From Biomphalaria glabrata (lineage: Eukaryota; Mollusca; Gastropoda; Planorbidae), in the NCBI RefSeq assembly GCF_947242115.1, contig NC_074726.1, positions 18,486,325 to 18,550,324 of the forward strand: a stretch of DNA of 64,000 nt, read 5' to 3'. Position numbers and translations under genes: made by a program. Below are positions 10,709 through 23,308 of the stretch, in pieces. The notes beneath the pieces were generated by a model. The model had not been told where the DNA came from and did not search any database. It was given only the letters and a program-made list of their open reading frames with translations. Position 1 is the stretch's first letter. Every line of letters starts with the position of its first letter.

Positions 10709-11853
10709 CATGAAAGGAACGACGAATGGACGCAACGTGTTTCTAGAACTGGAAGCTTGTATTGACAGGTGTGGGCTACCGTGGGGAAAACTTTTTTCAG
10801 TGGCTACGGAAGGTGCACCAGCAATGTGTTCAAAGAAGGTTAGGTTGTTGGATTAATGGTAGAGAAACGGTATCAGCTCAGCTTGGCGGGACCATTTGCA
10901 GCTATACACTGCCTTCTGCACCCTGTGGCACTCTGTGGCAAATGTCTACAAATGAAGAACGTGATGGATGTTATCGTGAAGACGGTGAAGTTCATACGTG
11001 CACGGGGTCTCAACCACAGACAGTTTGTGTCATTTCTAGCTGATTTAGAAACGGAATACGGAGAGTTGCTGTATCATAAGGAAGTCAGATGGTTGAATCG
11101 TGGAAAATTGCTGCAGAGATTTTTTGAACTGAGACGGGAAATAGCATGGCAATGAAAGACGGAGACATACTTCAGCTCAGTGACCCAATTGTTTTGTTAC
11201 TGACATCACGCAACATCTCAATGCACTCAATTCACAACTACAGAGCACATAGCAGCTGTTTATCGTGATGTTTGACCGCATCAAATCATTCAGATACAAT
11301 GCTGGCTTTGTGGGCCACTCAGCTGGTAGATGGAAACCTGGCTCATTTGTCTTTTCTACAGAGCATTACGGTTGAACCACTGAAAGACTACGTAGACATC
11401 CTCTCCAGACTACTGGAAGATTTTGAACACCCATTTCAGCAATTCACTGCTCTCGAACCACAGTTTTTCCTTGTTGCCACTCCGTTCGCAGTTGAAGTGA
11501 AAAACTTTCCAGAGGAAGTCCAGATGGAACTACTAGACCTGCAGTGTGACACTGTTCTGAAGCAAAAATACGCTGATGTTGGTGTTCCAGATTTGTATCA
11601 GTTTCTTCCCAGAGAGAAGTTTCCAAACTTATTCTGCGCAGCTGCTAGAATTCTAGCGATGTTTGGGAGTACGTACGTTTGCGAATTGTTTTTCTCCAGA
11701 ATGAAGATCAACAAAACAGCATGACGATCAAGACTGACTGATAAGCATCTGAGAGCAACCTTGCGGCTTGCCACTACACGCGACTTTAGGCCTAACGTCG
11801 ATGGTCTGGTCTCTGCCAAACGCTCTCAGCTGAGTGGACAGAAACATAAGTGA
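10709..11853 (+). pseudogene. hAT transposase, central and C-terminal part
   Basis: Frames in order: MKGTTNGRNVFLELEACIDR with GLPWGKLFSVATEGAPAM; then VKFIRARGLNHRQFVSFLAD with LLYHKEVRWLNRGKLLQRFF; then PFAVEVKNFPEEVQMELLDL, YQFLPREKFPNL and FGSTYVCELFFSRMKINK, which is the hAT dimerisation domain; and finally SRLTDKHLRATLRL to the stop at 11851-11853. At least two frame changes and an in-frame TGA at 11722-11724 break it. The order and motifs match GTF2IRD2/ZBED-type hAT transposases. Confidence 0.85.
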
Positions 11854-12189
11854 CGAGCCATCTGCAGTAGGCCTAGTAATTGTAGTTGTATTTTTTGGGA
11901 ACTACAGTTTCTGCTTTTTTATTAGTGACAGAGACAAAGTCAACTTATTTAAGTAAACTAAACTGCCTGTGCATGTAATTAATAATTATAAAAAGTTTAT
12001 TTTAGCATCTAACTGCAGTGACAGTAGTGTTCGTAAAATTTAATGAAAAAACTTTCTCTTTTTCTGGTGCGGCCCGCTGAATGGTTGTTACTTTCACACA
12101 TGCTGAAATGAGTTTGAGACCCCTGAACTAGATTGTAGTCTATTTCTCTATCTAAATGGTAGTCTATTTCTCTATCAAGATTGTTGTCT

Positions 12190-12425
12190 ACTTCTTCTTA
12201 TCTTATCTTATATAATACAGACGTTTCTTCAAAAAAGAAGATAATTACGTCATACGCGTCATGCATTTAGTCATGCATGTTAACCAATGACTTAATTTCT
12301 GCCAAATTTTCCTGGCTGGCTTAGGCAATCCATTCCATGCTCAGCGCTAGTGAAGAAGGAGCATTTGTACAAATTTGTCCTAGCATATGGAATGAGGAAT
12401 GTACCTTTATCTTTGTGTCTTTATG
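12190..12425 (-). mobile_element. LINE 3' end, copy 1
   Basis: It matches 61115-61355 (minus) and the end of 62493-62625 (plus). All share 'tgaagtaacgtctgtattat'-like DNA and a terminal ataagataagata tail. The best copy (61 kb) encodes IPSAIRAWNGLPELARK, a typical LINE ORF2 C-terminus. This one is older. The three truncations at different points but a common 3' end are the normal LINE pattern. Confidence 0.65.
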
Positions 12426-13340
12426 AGTATTTTATTAAACTTTGTTTTTGTATTTGAAGATTATGGTTCAGTGTTTTATGTATAATTGTTACTTTACTTT
12501 TGAGTCTTCTCTGCTGAAAGCTTTCTAAATTGAGTGATTTTACTAAAGGTCTTACTTAAGTCAAATGTGAATATTCGTTAGTTATGAATCTCACTACTCT
12601 ATTTTGTGTCTGTTTCTCTATCTAGATTGTAAATCTATTTCCCTGGTTAGCTTTTAAAAAGTGAGATTTTAATTTAAAAAAAATGTTATGGCGTAGACTT
12701 TGGTTAGGGATGACTGTAAGGTGTGACATTTTAGTTTAATGGCTCTAAGTTACTTATTCATGGTAGAGTTGCTCACGCTTGTTTTATTGTATGCAGAAGT
12801 ATGCATATAGTTGTGAGAGTTTGGGAAGACAGATAGACAGAGCTAGAGAGAGAAGAGAAAGAGAAAAAATTAACCCTTAAAAAACACATTGAAGTATGTG
12901 ATGAGGAAATGAGGCGAGTGGCCAGCCCTACAACAGGTGTAGCAGCGTGAGGGACACAATACAACTTAGAACTGTCTTCACACAATATGTTACAGCAGTC
13001 AACAAACTGACGCAGTGGACGCTAGACCTGTTGATTGGTCTGGGGGGCAAGTTGACATTTACATTAGTCTGCATGACGAACATGGCATGTTTAGCACCCT
13101 TATACAATAATTGCACGTTTTCTTTAAACTATAAAAGTTTTTTTTTAATGTAAATTTCTAGTTAAATATCATTTAGGAAACCAGGAGCCCACATATTCAC
13201 ATGGATTAGGTTTATAGGATACTAGCGTTGAAAACCGGCCACGCCCACCGTCTATATGATCCTATGGTGGCCTTTTCAAACTCCTAAGGAAAATAGGTTG
13301 TCCCCCCCCCCCCCCCCAACTACTGACGTTGATCGAGTGC
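12426..13340. other. No gene seen
   Basis: It holds a further stretch of the ~24-bp repeat near 12600, a purine-rich run near 12840-12870 and a poly-C at about 13303-13318. Several overlapping short frames at 12773-13153 have no recognisable similarity. Confidence 0.45.
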
Positions 13341-13399
13341 TTTCATGAAGAAAACAAAATGTACCGTAAAATTTAAAAGAACCCAATCAGCAACTTTTG

Positions 13400-13886
13400 A
13401 GGTTAGAAGTTGTGTCCAGCAGTCCAGCAGGGATGTGTGCTCGCAACGTCTCTGTTTGGAATCTTCTTCTCCTGCTACTGCATTATGCTTACAGCAATAT
13501 CAACGAAGGTGTATTTCTCCAGATAAGATCCCCTGGAAAACTCTTTAATGTATCAAGGTTGCGGGCAAAGTTTAGGAAGATACTTATAGGGGAACTCCTG
13601 TACGCAGATGATGCAGCTATTGTGTCTGACTCTGATACTCAGCTTCAGTCCCTGGTTGACAAACTATCTTCTGCTAGCCAGAAGTTCGGCTTAAATATTA
13701 GTCAAAGCAAGACTAAGATACTAGTTCATTACACAAATGCTGCACCTCACGTAACTCTTAATGGCCAACCACTAGAAATTGTTGACCATTTTTGCTATCT
13801 TGGCTCCATCATATCCAACGATGCTCTAATGGATAAAGGCATTAACAACACGGTAGCCAAAGCAATGAGAACCATATCACGGTCAT
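13400..13886 (+). pseudogene. LINE reverse transcriptase fragment (YADD motif)
   Basis: The frame contains ELLYADDAAIVSDSDTQLQS, with the RT catalytic YADD, then LNISQSKTKILVHYTN and the thumb-region motif FCYLGSIISNDA. Upstream the VQQGCVLA motif is recognisable but lies in another frame, so there is at least one frameshift. The element has no endonuclease and no 3' end: it stops at a GC-rich block (13893-13935) that starts 'ttggcggatccaggggg'. It matches the LINE endonuclease/RT proteins common in molluscs. Confidence 0.8.
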
Positions 13887-14409
13887 TGGCGGATCCAGGG
13901 GGCGGTAGGGGCGATCGCCCCCCCTCCCCCAAGTAGCACTGCTTTTTTTATTCTCATATATATATATTTTAAATTTAAGGCTCAATAAGCTTATTAATTA
14001 TTTTATGTTAGTATATTTAATATCACCCATATAGAGCCTCATTTGCCTGTCCAATCACAGCGTGTTTTCACTGCGCATGTAAAGTTTGCACGACACATGA
14101 ATGAAAATATAAAAATGTCTGTCAACACGGCATTGCAGCTGTAGCAAACGAAAGTATGAAAAATGCTTTAGAAAAACAAATTTGAATGTAAATTTGATTA
14201 AAATATGAAACAAATGGACTATAATTAGTATGTTCATGTGTCAAAGTATAAAACTATCTTTGCGAAGAGAAGTTATATCATCTTAGAGTAGAATTAGAGT
14301 TTTAGGCCTAGGAATAGAAAGATTTGTTACATTATGATATTGTCTAATGAAAAAATAATAAACATTTTTGTGTGTGTAAATTTAGTACTTAATTTAACAG
14401 AACTTACAA

Positions 14410-14632
14410 AACTTAACAATACAAATATATATTTAAAAAATTTGACTAAAAATCTACAACCGTTTGCATAAATGTGTTAAAAATATAGCATGTAGTCGTC
14501 TCCCCTAAAAATGTGACTCAAGTGTTTGCTACTATTAATAGTGAATTGTTGTAAAAGTGGTGTATTTTTATGAAAAAAAAAACTGTTTGCAAAAAATGTT
14601 TGTTAAAAAATGTAGATTTTTCGCTTTCAGTG
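14410..14632 (+). repeat. Old partial copy of the hairpin-ended repeat
   Basis: 'ggtgtatttttatgaaaaaa' followed by 'gctttcagtggccgttg' aligns with 4525-4615 and 5020-5105. It is cut at 14633 by a partial G-tract element. Confidence 0.45.
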
Positions 14633-15411
14633 GCCGTTGAACAATTTCGGCAGATGGCTATTCGTTTTATCGTCAAAATCACTTGGGGGGGGGGGGGGTA
14701 AACTAAAAAAATCTGTGGAGTTTTTTTGTTTTTTTTTTAAATTCAAAACCACATTAGCTACGGTCATAGAATTTGGTGACTGTAGTTTGCATATGAATAA
14801 AATTAAAGAGAGAGGTTTTCAACCTCAAAACTATCTGTATGGGGGTATTTAAATTCAAAACCTTCAGGAGGGGTATATATTGAAGGGGTGGTTTTTAGCT
14901 ATAAACCCCGCTGGAGGTTTTTTTTTAAAACACAAACCTTTCTTGGCTACGCTCAGAGAAGAGGGGTTTAAACTCAAAAACACTTTGGCTACCGTCATAT
15001 AATTTTGAGTATGTAATTAGCTTTTTTTATATTGAAGAGGTGATTTTTAGCTATAAACCCAGTTGAAGGGTTTTTTTAAGCACAAAGCCCTCTTGGCTAC
15101 GCTCATAGAATCTGGTGACTGATGTATGGATAGTCTTATATTGAAGAGAGGGTTTTGATCGTAAATTTCGGAGGGAGTTTTAAAATCAAAATCTTCCGTA
15201 GCTATGGTCTTAGAAATTGGGTATTTGACTGTAAAACCCTCTGGTAGGGGTTTTTAAACTCAAAATCCCCTTGGCTGCGCTGGGGCAAGTGATGGTTTAG
15301 TATGAAAATCTCACCTAAAATAAACAGATTCCGATCCCCCCTTGTGAGGGGGTGATTTCAATTCGGGGGGTATATCGAACCCCAAAACCCCCGCCCCTGG
15401 CTACGCCCATG
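14633..15411. mobile_element. Partial copy of the 2-kb inverted-end element
   Basis: It begins 'caatttcggcagatggctat', corresponding to about 7746 in copy 1, and ends with the common terminus 'ctggctacgcccatg'. It keeps four or five of the ~115-bp modules. The LINE-containing left half is absent. Confidence 0.6.
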
Positions 15412-15447
<36 letters not shown>

Positions 15448-15448
15448 G
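15412..15448. repeat. (AT)n microsatellite
   Basis: About 37 bp of AT repeats directly after an element end. AT arrays also flank copy 2 of this element. Confidence 0.8.
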
Positions 15449-16214
15449 CTTTTTGTGACGGTAAGCACCGGTACGGCGTACCGGTACCTTTTTGAAAAAT
15501 GTATTACTTTTCTTGTATTTTAACGTATATTATTACTTTTTAGTAGTTAAAAGTTAGACAATCAGCTACTGAGTACCGGCACCTAATCACTTAGTACTGG
15601 CACCTATTTGTTTTTTTACAAATATATATATATATACAATTTATTTTAATCGGGGGGGGGGGAGAAAAAAAATCGCCCTCCTGAAAAAAATCCTGGCTAC
15701 GCCCATGAGTTGTAGGCTACCAGCTGTTTGGAGCAACATGCCAGCGACCGACCAACAACAAGGGGAGGGGGAGTTATTAATCCGTTTCTGAATATTTCCG
15801 TTGTATGCAAATTAAAATACCTTAAGTTTCATCTTTTATTGAGACCTTATCAAACGTAGACCGTTTTCGCTAGAGGTAGAGGCGTATGCAACAATATGGG
15901 TTAAAACTTTTTGGTGAAAACCTTTCAAAACGTCTCCGCTTGTGTGATTTTCTATATTTTCTTATCTGAGATTGGTCCTGGATGCATTATTTGGCACGAA
16001 TATGATCTTTAAAAAGATCACGTCCATGACAGACGTCCGTACACTGTATTTACCTAGAATGTCCCTCGAATAATACTATTCACCAGGGCTGCCTCTTTGT
16101 TACTAGATTTGTTTTTGTACTAGGATGAATAATGCCTTCTAAAAGAAAACTCATTAATGTTGATGTCTCTTTGTATATTTTAATATATATTCTTTCTTCT
16201 TATTACGATAAAAA
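15449..16214. other. No gene seen
   Basis: GGTACC-rich words at 15470-15610 look like a small old repeat. An isolated inverted-element end ('cctggctacgcccatgag') lies at about 15691-15710. The rest is unassigned. Confidence 0.45.
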
Positions 16215-16360
16215 TGTTATAACATATTGGTATTATATGTACATTTGCACACTGCACGTCAGTGCAACACCGCGCTTGTGTTTACGTCATAAATGGAGTT
16301 CCTAATATGTCTTCCCTCTTAAACACTCGTTTGTTAGTTGTGTAACACAAATATTCTACA
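16215..16360 (+). repeat. LTR, left copy
   Basis: It shares 'cgcttgtgtttacgtcataa' and 'ttcctaatatgtcttccctc' with the right copy and ends 'attctaca'. It is followed by 'tggtgtaaaac', a possible primer-binding site. Confidence 0.75.
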
Positions 16361-17991
16361 TGGTGTAAAACTTAAAAAGCTGTCCAGACAAAGGTTTTTA
16401 TTAATCTAATAATGGATTCTTTTTATTTAGAGCAACCATTCTTGAATTGGAATGCTAAAGATATATAATTCAGTGGTGTTCAACGGGGGCGTTATCACCC
16501 CTTGGGGGCGTTTTCGATATTTTGGTGGGCGCTGGGCGCAAAAGGGGGCGGTAAGGGGACGCTGGGCATAAAGGCGGATAGAAGAAACAAAAGGTGCACT
16601 GAAACAAATTTAAAAAGTCTTCAAAATTAAAGCTGGCAAACTAAATATAGACAAATTATAGTTAGCTTGCTTCTAATTTAAGAACAGAAACAGCGTTAGA
16701 AATTGAGTTCGGCAATCCCATTTTCTATTTCTTAATTCTTACTCTTTTGCTATAATCAGAGAGTATCACATTCATTCAAATAGAATAATTTAACCCTTTA
16801 TTTTATCTACATGTTTTAATATATTGATATGTAAATATTAATTTAAAAAAACAACGTTAAAGCCAACATTCAAATAGAATAATTTAACCTTTTTTTAAAC
16901 AAAAACATTGATAGTGTTGTTATGAAAACTCACTGGTATGTCATGGTATATTACTAAGAGTTTTAGTGAATTGCAACTAGATAAAAGTGTGTTCTATTTT
17001 GAATGATGGCATTTTCAGAAGTGGTTATGAAACCAAGTCAGCTTCATAAACATATAGCAATATTCAAAAATAATTTAAGAATATTCATGAACAATTATAA
17101 AAATCTACTAATAAAACAATATTAAAAACAAAAAAACGGCAAAGCCGGATATATTTTAGTGGCCTCTTAGAAAAAGACTTATGATATTGTTTGAAAATTG
17201 ATTACAACTAAAATTATTTTTTTTTAGCATGTTACACAAAAATACTTTTTTTTTGTTATTTCAAAATTGTCAAGTTATGTAGCTTATGACAACATATAAA
17301 GAACCATCAGCGGTTGGACGCTACAATGACTTTGTGAGTATTATAGAATAAAGAAAAGATCTATTTACCTTGTGAGTTATGATACACAAGAAAAGTTTAG
17401 CCCGCAATTTCATTTCTATTTGAATCTTATTATAAAATTGTAAATAAAATACAAACCCATGCCGAAAATAATCTCATCTTTCAACAGTTTTATGAAACAA
17501 ATGATAAAAAAGATGTTAGACTCTTATTTGTAAACTTAAGTTCGCTGGATTTCGAAAGGGGTTTGTTATTGCTCGTTTTGTTAGGCTCTTAAATACAATT
17601 TTGATTTTTTTTTTTTTTTTGAGAAACAAGAAGATTCATCGGTTGATGACTTAAAGCAGGCTAAAAAAATTGTTTTACAACAAACAAGTCGAACCTCCGA
17701 CTGCTAGGAAAGAAATGCACTTTCATTGATTATATCATGTTTTTCTTTTAACGAGATATTAAATCTATTTTAAAGAGTTTTTCATTCTTACATAACAAAT
17801 GAATGACAGCCTAAGGACACCGATATCTATGCAATTAGTATATCAGTGCTGGATGAAGAAATTACGCTTCTAAAATAAAAAAAAAAATAAAAACAATTAT
17901 AAAGCATCTGTTACTGATGTTGAAATTGAGTTGCAGGAAAAAAATAGATTCACAAAATTATGTTTTCAGTAAAAAAGAATGTAAACATACA

Positions 17992-18185
17992 CAGTGGCGT
18001 AGCTAGGGTGACGGGAGGAGGAGGGGGGAGAATTTGAAAATCCAGCCTGGCCCCCACTTGAGGGGGGGGGGGCAAAAGAGTGTTTTTTAATTAATTGAAT
18101 TACATGTTACGCAAAATGCAGGGGCCCCCAAAGAGGTCAAGCTCCCCTGGCCCAAAACGATGGAAAATTCCTAGCTACGTGCCTG
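17992..18185. mobile_element. Small hAT-like MITE 'cagtggcgtagctaggg', copy 1
   Basis: The ends are 'cagtggcgtagctaggg' and 'cctagctacgtgcctg'. The body has 'gagaatttgaaaatccag', 'gcccccacttgagggggg' and 'aaagaggtcaagc', all shared with 58847-59018. The flanking 8-mers match poorly. No coding capacity. Confidence 0.7.
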
Positions 18186-18324
18186 AAGGCACAACAGAGA
18201 TGTGGCTGCATTTAAATGTTTCAGTGAAATTCCAAAACGGTGGTCGAAAAAGGAATTGTGTTTTATCTTTTCTATCAACATACATGGTTCATGCTTAACC
18301 TAGATTTAGTGCGTAACAAACTTA

Positions 18325-18447
18325 ATGAATAAGCAAAGAAATAGACTGGATGTAGCGACTAGAAGAGACCTTCGCCTTGCTTTAGCTAATTTAAAGCTTG
18401 AAATTTCTAATATTGTCAGACTGCAGGAGGCACATGGTTCTTATTAG
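18325..18447 (+). pseudogene. hAT transposase C-terminus relic
   Basis: It reads MNKQRNRLDVATRRDLRLAL then ANLKLEISNIVRLQEAHGSY and a stop. The RNRLDV..DLRL..ANLKLEI..LQEAHGSY pattern is the C-terminal end of ZBED5/FAM200-like hAT transposases (family knowledge). It is the best preserved piece of the element. Confidence 0.75.
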
Positions 18448-20873
18448 CTTAATTTCATTTTGTAGTGAATTCAGCAAAAATAATGTTTATATTAAAAACT
18501 AAAACTAAATTTACAATTTAAACTAAAAACAGTAGGCCTTAGTATTGAAAAATTTAAAAGGGGACTATTCTTAGGATTTGAAAGAAAGTCATGACAATGA
18601 GATTAATTTTTGTGTGTAATCACTGCTGATTATTTGACATATTTTTTGTACAATGATAATATTGGCTGTTTTTGCCTCCAATTCCGAAGATTACGGCTGA
18701 GTGCAGTGTTTCACATAACTACGCAACCCAGTTGCGACCTGCATATTTTCTCGAATTTCGTGCAGACAAAGCCGTTGTATGCTGGCGTTCTATTTAAATT
18801 TTCTTTCCGTCTTTTGCGCCTGTCTTCAATAATGGCTTTTCTTTGAGTCTCAAATGTTTGTCCAGCAGCTTTTGTCTCAGAGGCTATCTGCTGCCAGAGA
18901 ATGCTGCCAGGTACTTTCCCCAATGACAGTGAGGACGAAATGGCGCCCGATTGGATCTTTATAGCGCTTACGGAAGGCACCACTGTAACTCCGTCCTCTT
19001 CTAAGCTCGCCAAAGATGATCGCATGCGGGATAAATGTTATTGACAGCATAAACAGCATAAAAATTAATAAATAAATAACATTTTGTTCAAATTTCCCTT
19101 CTCGCGCTTCTTTTAAGTCTTTTTCTTAAAAGGGGGGGGGGGCGCTGGCGGATTTTTAAAAGAAAAAATACGAAAAGGGGGCGGTAGGCCAAAAAAGGTT
19201 GAAGACCACTGGTCTAGATCAAGAGTTTTTAAGGTTTCAACAGCAGGTGAGCTTTTGTTTCAGAGGACCGTTAGCTGATGCCGATAGTAAACAAAAAGCC
19301 GGAGGGCTGAGAATGTGGATAGGTCAGTCAACAGGGCCGTGAGGTTTACAAAACTCTAAATATTACTGATAGTAAAGAGGGAGATCCGCAATTTCTATTT
19401 AAAAAAATAGAAGACGACATGAGGCCAAGATAAAATAAAAGAGTGTCTAGATTTAGAGCACATCAGAGAAAGCAGGTAGAAGGAGAAAGTTTTGATAACT
19501 TTGTTAAAGACCTAAAGCTTCTCATTATGGACTGTGAGTATGACAATCCAGATGATATGCTTATTGATTTGATCATTAGTGAAGTCATACACGAAAAGGT
19601 ACAGTTAAGACTACTTGATCAGGGACAGAAGTTGACCCTTAGCAAGGCGATAGAAATTGGACAACAATATGAGATGTCGCAAAGCCAAGTGAAAATGTTT
19701 AGGGGCCAAAAAGTTCTAGCAATTAAGAGACAGTCACACAATGTACTCAAGCAGACGTCTAAAGACAAAATAGATAAATTATGTAGTAAATGCGGCAAGA
19801 ACCACGAAAAGAGAAAATGTCCAGCACTAGGAACCACATGCAATATCTGCAAAAAGAAAAACCACTGGTTTCAAATGTGCAGAAAAAGACACAACGTCAA
19901 TCTGGTAGAAAATGACAGCCACAGTGATGAAAATATTGTACCTATTAGCACTGCAAGTAGCCAGTCTAAGAAGGATAAAATTGGGAACGTCAACGTCGTT
20001 GAAGACAAGTGGACTGTAAAACTAGTCGTACATGGCAAGACATTAATTTTTCGTATTGACACTGGTGCAAGATGTAACATTCTTGTCAAGTCAGAGTTTG
20101 AAAAGCTCAAAGACAAAGTAAAACTTGCTTATTCAGTAAAGTTGCTCAAGTCTTACATTAATCATGTTATTAAGACTTTAGGAGCAGTGGTGCTACCATT
20201 GAAAAATAATATCCAAGAGGTGAAAGCAATGTTTGAGGTAGTAGACATTAGCCAAGAGAACATTTTCATTTTGAGTGGTGACACAGCAGAATGTTTAGGA
20301 CTACTACAACGGATAGACAGCATAGAATCCAAGGCAGAAGACGAGTTACAAAGAGAATTTCCTGAAATGCTGAAAACAACTAGAACACTGCCAGGAGAAT
20401 ACAAGATTCAGTTACAGGAAAATCCTAAAGGAGTTATCCATCCACCACGTCGCTTAGCAGCATTGCTACGCAATAAAGTTGAAGAAAAACTTAAAGAAAT
20501 GCAAGCTGCTGTACATGAACCTACTGAATGGGTTAGCTCCATGGTGGTATCGTTCAGGAATGACAAAGTGAGAATATGTATTGATCCAAAAGATCTCAAT
20601 AAAGCAATCAGACGGGAACATCACCCGATGAAAACTATTGAAGATGTGATCATTAACATTCCTGGTTCGAAGATATTCTCAGTTCTCGATGCCAAGTCAA
20701 AGGGTTTATGCAAATAAAGCTTGAACGTGGATCTTCATTTCTCACAACTTTCAACACAACTCTAGGAAGATATAGATGGTTACGATTACCTATTGGTATC
20801 AAATCTGCGCCAGAAATTTACCAAATAATTATGGATGCAATGCTTCTAGGTATTGAAGGAGATATGTCATCAT

Positions 20874-23308
20874 TAGGGGTGCACCGGATAGTACTTTTTG
20901 ATATCCGGCCGGGGCCGGATATGACCGGATAGTAAAATTTGATATTCGGCTGCGGCCGGAGCCGGATACCTAAGTGTTTTGTTAATAGCTTGTGTTGCTG
21001 AACATTTTACGAAACTGTTAAATAACATACCTATATTGGTTGGTTTTATTTTTTTCCCTTTTATATACCTTATTGTTTTAAATTCTGTTACTGATTGATT
21101 TATTCAAGCTTAACAGTATTTCTAAAAATCTGTATAGCATGAGTGTGACTGTGTGTATGTACGATGCCACCAACTGTAAAGGATGTGTGTAGGAAGGTCA
21201 ATGTAAATAATGTTAGTATATATTTTACTAGTTACTAATGTAAATCTCTCATAAGTAAAGCGCAATCTGCCTTGTACAGTGGTCGGATGTATGTGTTCCT
21301 GAATTTCAGACCAACAACCTGGTCAGATATACCTAGTGAGCCTACACATGTAGCCCTAGTGTAGTGGGAATAGTTGTTTGTGTTAACCATCAAGCATTGT
21401 TTTTTCCTTGAGCATACGCACGCAATAGAGTTGGGTGTCAGTCAAAAAAGATAACACATTGGCATGGTCAGTCAAGCATATAGATAAATTATACCCGTCC
21501 ACTAGTTAGAGGTCAAGGGTTGTTGTTTTTTTTACGCTCCAGCATATTGTTTCTTTGTTTGCTAGATCTAACTATTATTCAATTTTTTAAATGCGATTTT
21601 TAAATTTACTGTAAGGTTTTCGTTATTTATTAAGTCAAAAGAATTAAACAATGAAATTACCTTTTTTTTTTAAAGATTTTAATACAAGGCAAAAAAATAC
21701 ACACACGCAAACATGCACATCTTTGTTTTATTTTATTGTGCAAAGAACGTACGTAAGAACCATTAAATGCAAAGAACGTATGCTAAAAACATCTTCCTTA
21801 ATTATTACTTATTAATTATTTTATTCGTTTCAGTAACTGTATGGATGTCAGGTGTGTAAAAGTCGCCCTAGCATGATACACAGTGGCTAAGTACGCATCT
21901 TAAGTAAAAAAAATAGTAATAACAAGGAGTTAATTAACTGTCACAAATCATTAAGAATATTGTTATCAAATCAAGACACTTCACTGCAGGAGTAATATTC
22001 AAATTAACACGTTAGAAAAATTATTTAACTTGAATATTTATTGACAGTGTAATATCCTTTGTTAGCACGTTGTGTTTTTTCATTCTGGCTTATAAATGGT
22101 AAATATCTATCAATAAATTGGGTGTCAAGGACCAAAGAAAAAAAAAAGAGTAGGGGGTGTTTAGCTCTCCATTGAAAGATAGCCCTGGTCGTGTCTTCTA
22201 CAAAATAATTAGTTACTGGCTTACTGGGCTATATAATCTCGCGGTTTGTGTTCTGTGTAGCTAAAGGTCACTTGTTTAGGTGCTTGTGATCTTTAGTCCA
22301 GCTTACTAATTGAGATTTATGTTCAAGTAACTCGGCACACTTGAAAAGGTGTGGCCTCTAGCCCAACCACATGATTAAGATTTTTCTCCAAATAAGCAAA
22401 CTCTTTGTTCGGATACCTGTGTAGATGTTTGGCTTGAAGTCCAGCCCCCCCCCCCCCCCATTAAGATTAACTACTAAGTAAACAAACATAGTTCCCTCGT
22501 GTGACCTCTAGAGAGCGCTTACGTCCATCGTATCTGACTTGGGGTCAATGTGATGAACTCAATGTGATGAACTAAACAAATAAAAGGGGGAGATAGTTGT
22601 TCATCTGGAAATATACCTAGTTACCTTAGAGATGTGGCTCTTGTAGTCCAGCCCCCTCTTATAAAGATTAACTACTAAATAAACAAACTCAGTTCCCTCG
22701 AAAGGTGTGACCTCTGGAGAGTGTCAATACGCTGACATTAAACCTACGTCCATCGTATTTAACTTGTGGTCACCTACCTATAAAAAAAACTCAATGTGAT
22801 GGAATGAACAAACAAAAGGGGTGGGAGTTGTTCATCTCTACCTCTGGAGATATACCAGCACAGCTAGACAGACGTCTGGTCAGCATGACGTAGTCAAGGA
22901 ATGTAGTATTTTAATATGTTAACTAACCTACTCAAAGGTCAAGACAATTGAAAAAAGTGTCAGCCATTGCTGCTCTGTATGTAATGCGCATTTATGATGT
23001 AAAGTTTCATTTCTATTTATATTAAGTTATTAACACGCCTTGTCTTTATAATAAACGATGTTTTGTGCATATTCATAATGGCTCTATTTTTAAGCACATT
23101 ATTTTGTTTTAATATAAACATTAATACATTCTACAACAGACATTAATGGAACGAGGTCCACTTTATGCATATTAAATAGGTGTATTTTTTACTATCTGGT
23201 TTACTATCCGGTAGTGATATCCGACCGGAGCCGAATAGCACCGGATAGTAAAAAATGCCGGATACATAGCAGAAGCCGGAGCCGGAGCGACTATCCGGTG
23301 CACCCCTA
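20874..23308. mobile_element. Non-autonomous hAT-type element with exact 8-bp target duplication
   Basis: Perfect 8-bp duplications 'gtcatcat' (20866-20873 and 23309-23316) flank long inverted ends 'taggggtgcaccggatagt' and 'actatccggtgcaccccta'. Subterminal ccggatatccggccgg-type words repeat on both sides. There is no transposase frame in 2435 bp, so a relative must supply it. It lies in the RT region of the LTR fossil and is younger than that element. A ~200-bp internal segment is duplicated (22430-22850). Confidence 0.9.
22430..22850 (+). repeat. ~200-bp internal tandem duplication
   Basis: 'aagattaactacta', 'ttccctcg', 'tacgtccatcgtat' and 'caatgtgatg' occur in the same order in both halves, with moderate divergence. 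Confidence 0.6.

Larger units (their letters stand above)
9619..12125 (+). mobile_element. hAT transposon (GTF2IRD2/ZBED-like lineage), broken
   Basis: An exact 8-bp target duplication, 'aactagat', flanks it at 9611-9618 and 12126-12133. The ends are 'caggggtcac' on the left and 'gtttgagacccctg' on the right. Inside, the plus strand encodes pieces of an hAT transposase in the right order. A 5'-truncated LINE (9943-10696) interrupts the transposase at the codons for LLDLLP. The conserved 8-bp duplication indicates a fairly young insertion, but stops and shifted frames make it non-autonomous now. Confidence 0.9.
16471..19211 (+). mobile_element. Degenerate hAT transposon (ZBED-type)
   Basis: Inverted ends 'cagtggtgttcaac' and 'gttgaagaccactg' match at 12 of 14 bases. 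Relics of the transposase lie inside in order: a BED-finger-like MKPSQLHKHIA from 17027, an IQTHAENNLIFQQFYE segment near 17445-17510 and a C-terminus at 18325-18447. G-rich subterminal blocks with 'gggggcggtaagggg' near 16540 and 'gggggcggtaggcc' near 19177 are symmetric. The flanking 8-mers do not match, so the insertion is old or the target copies have decayed. A small MITE (17992-18185) is nested inside. Confidence 0.75.

Noticed and set aside
13893-13935. MITE end 'ttggcggatccaggggg'
   Set aside because: Only one end is visible; no matching opposite end or target duplication was found nearby.
18711-19059. Minus-strand frames of 104 and 60 codons
   Set aside because: They are antisense inside the 3' part of a degenerate hAT and show no similarity I can recognise.
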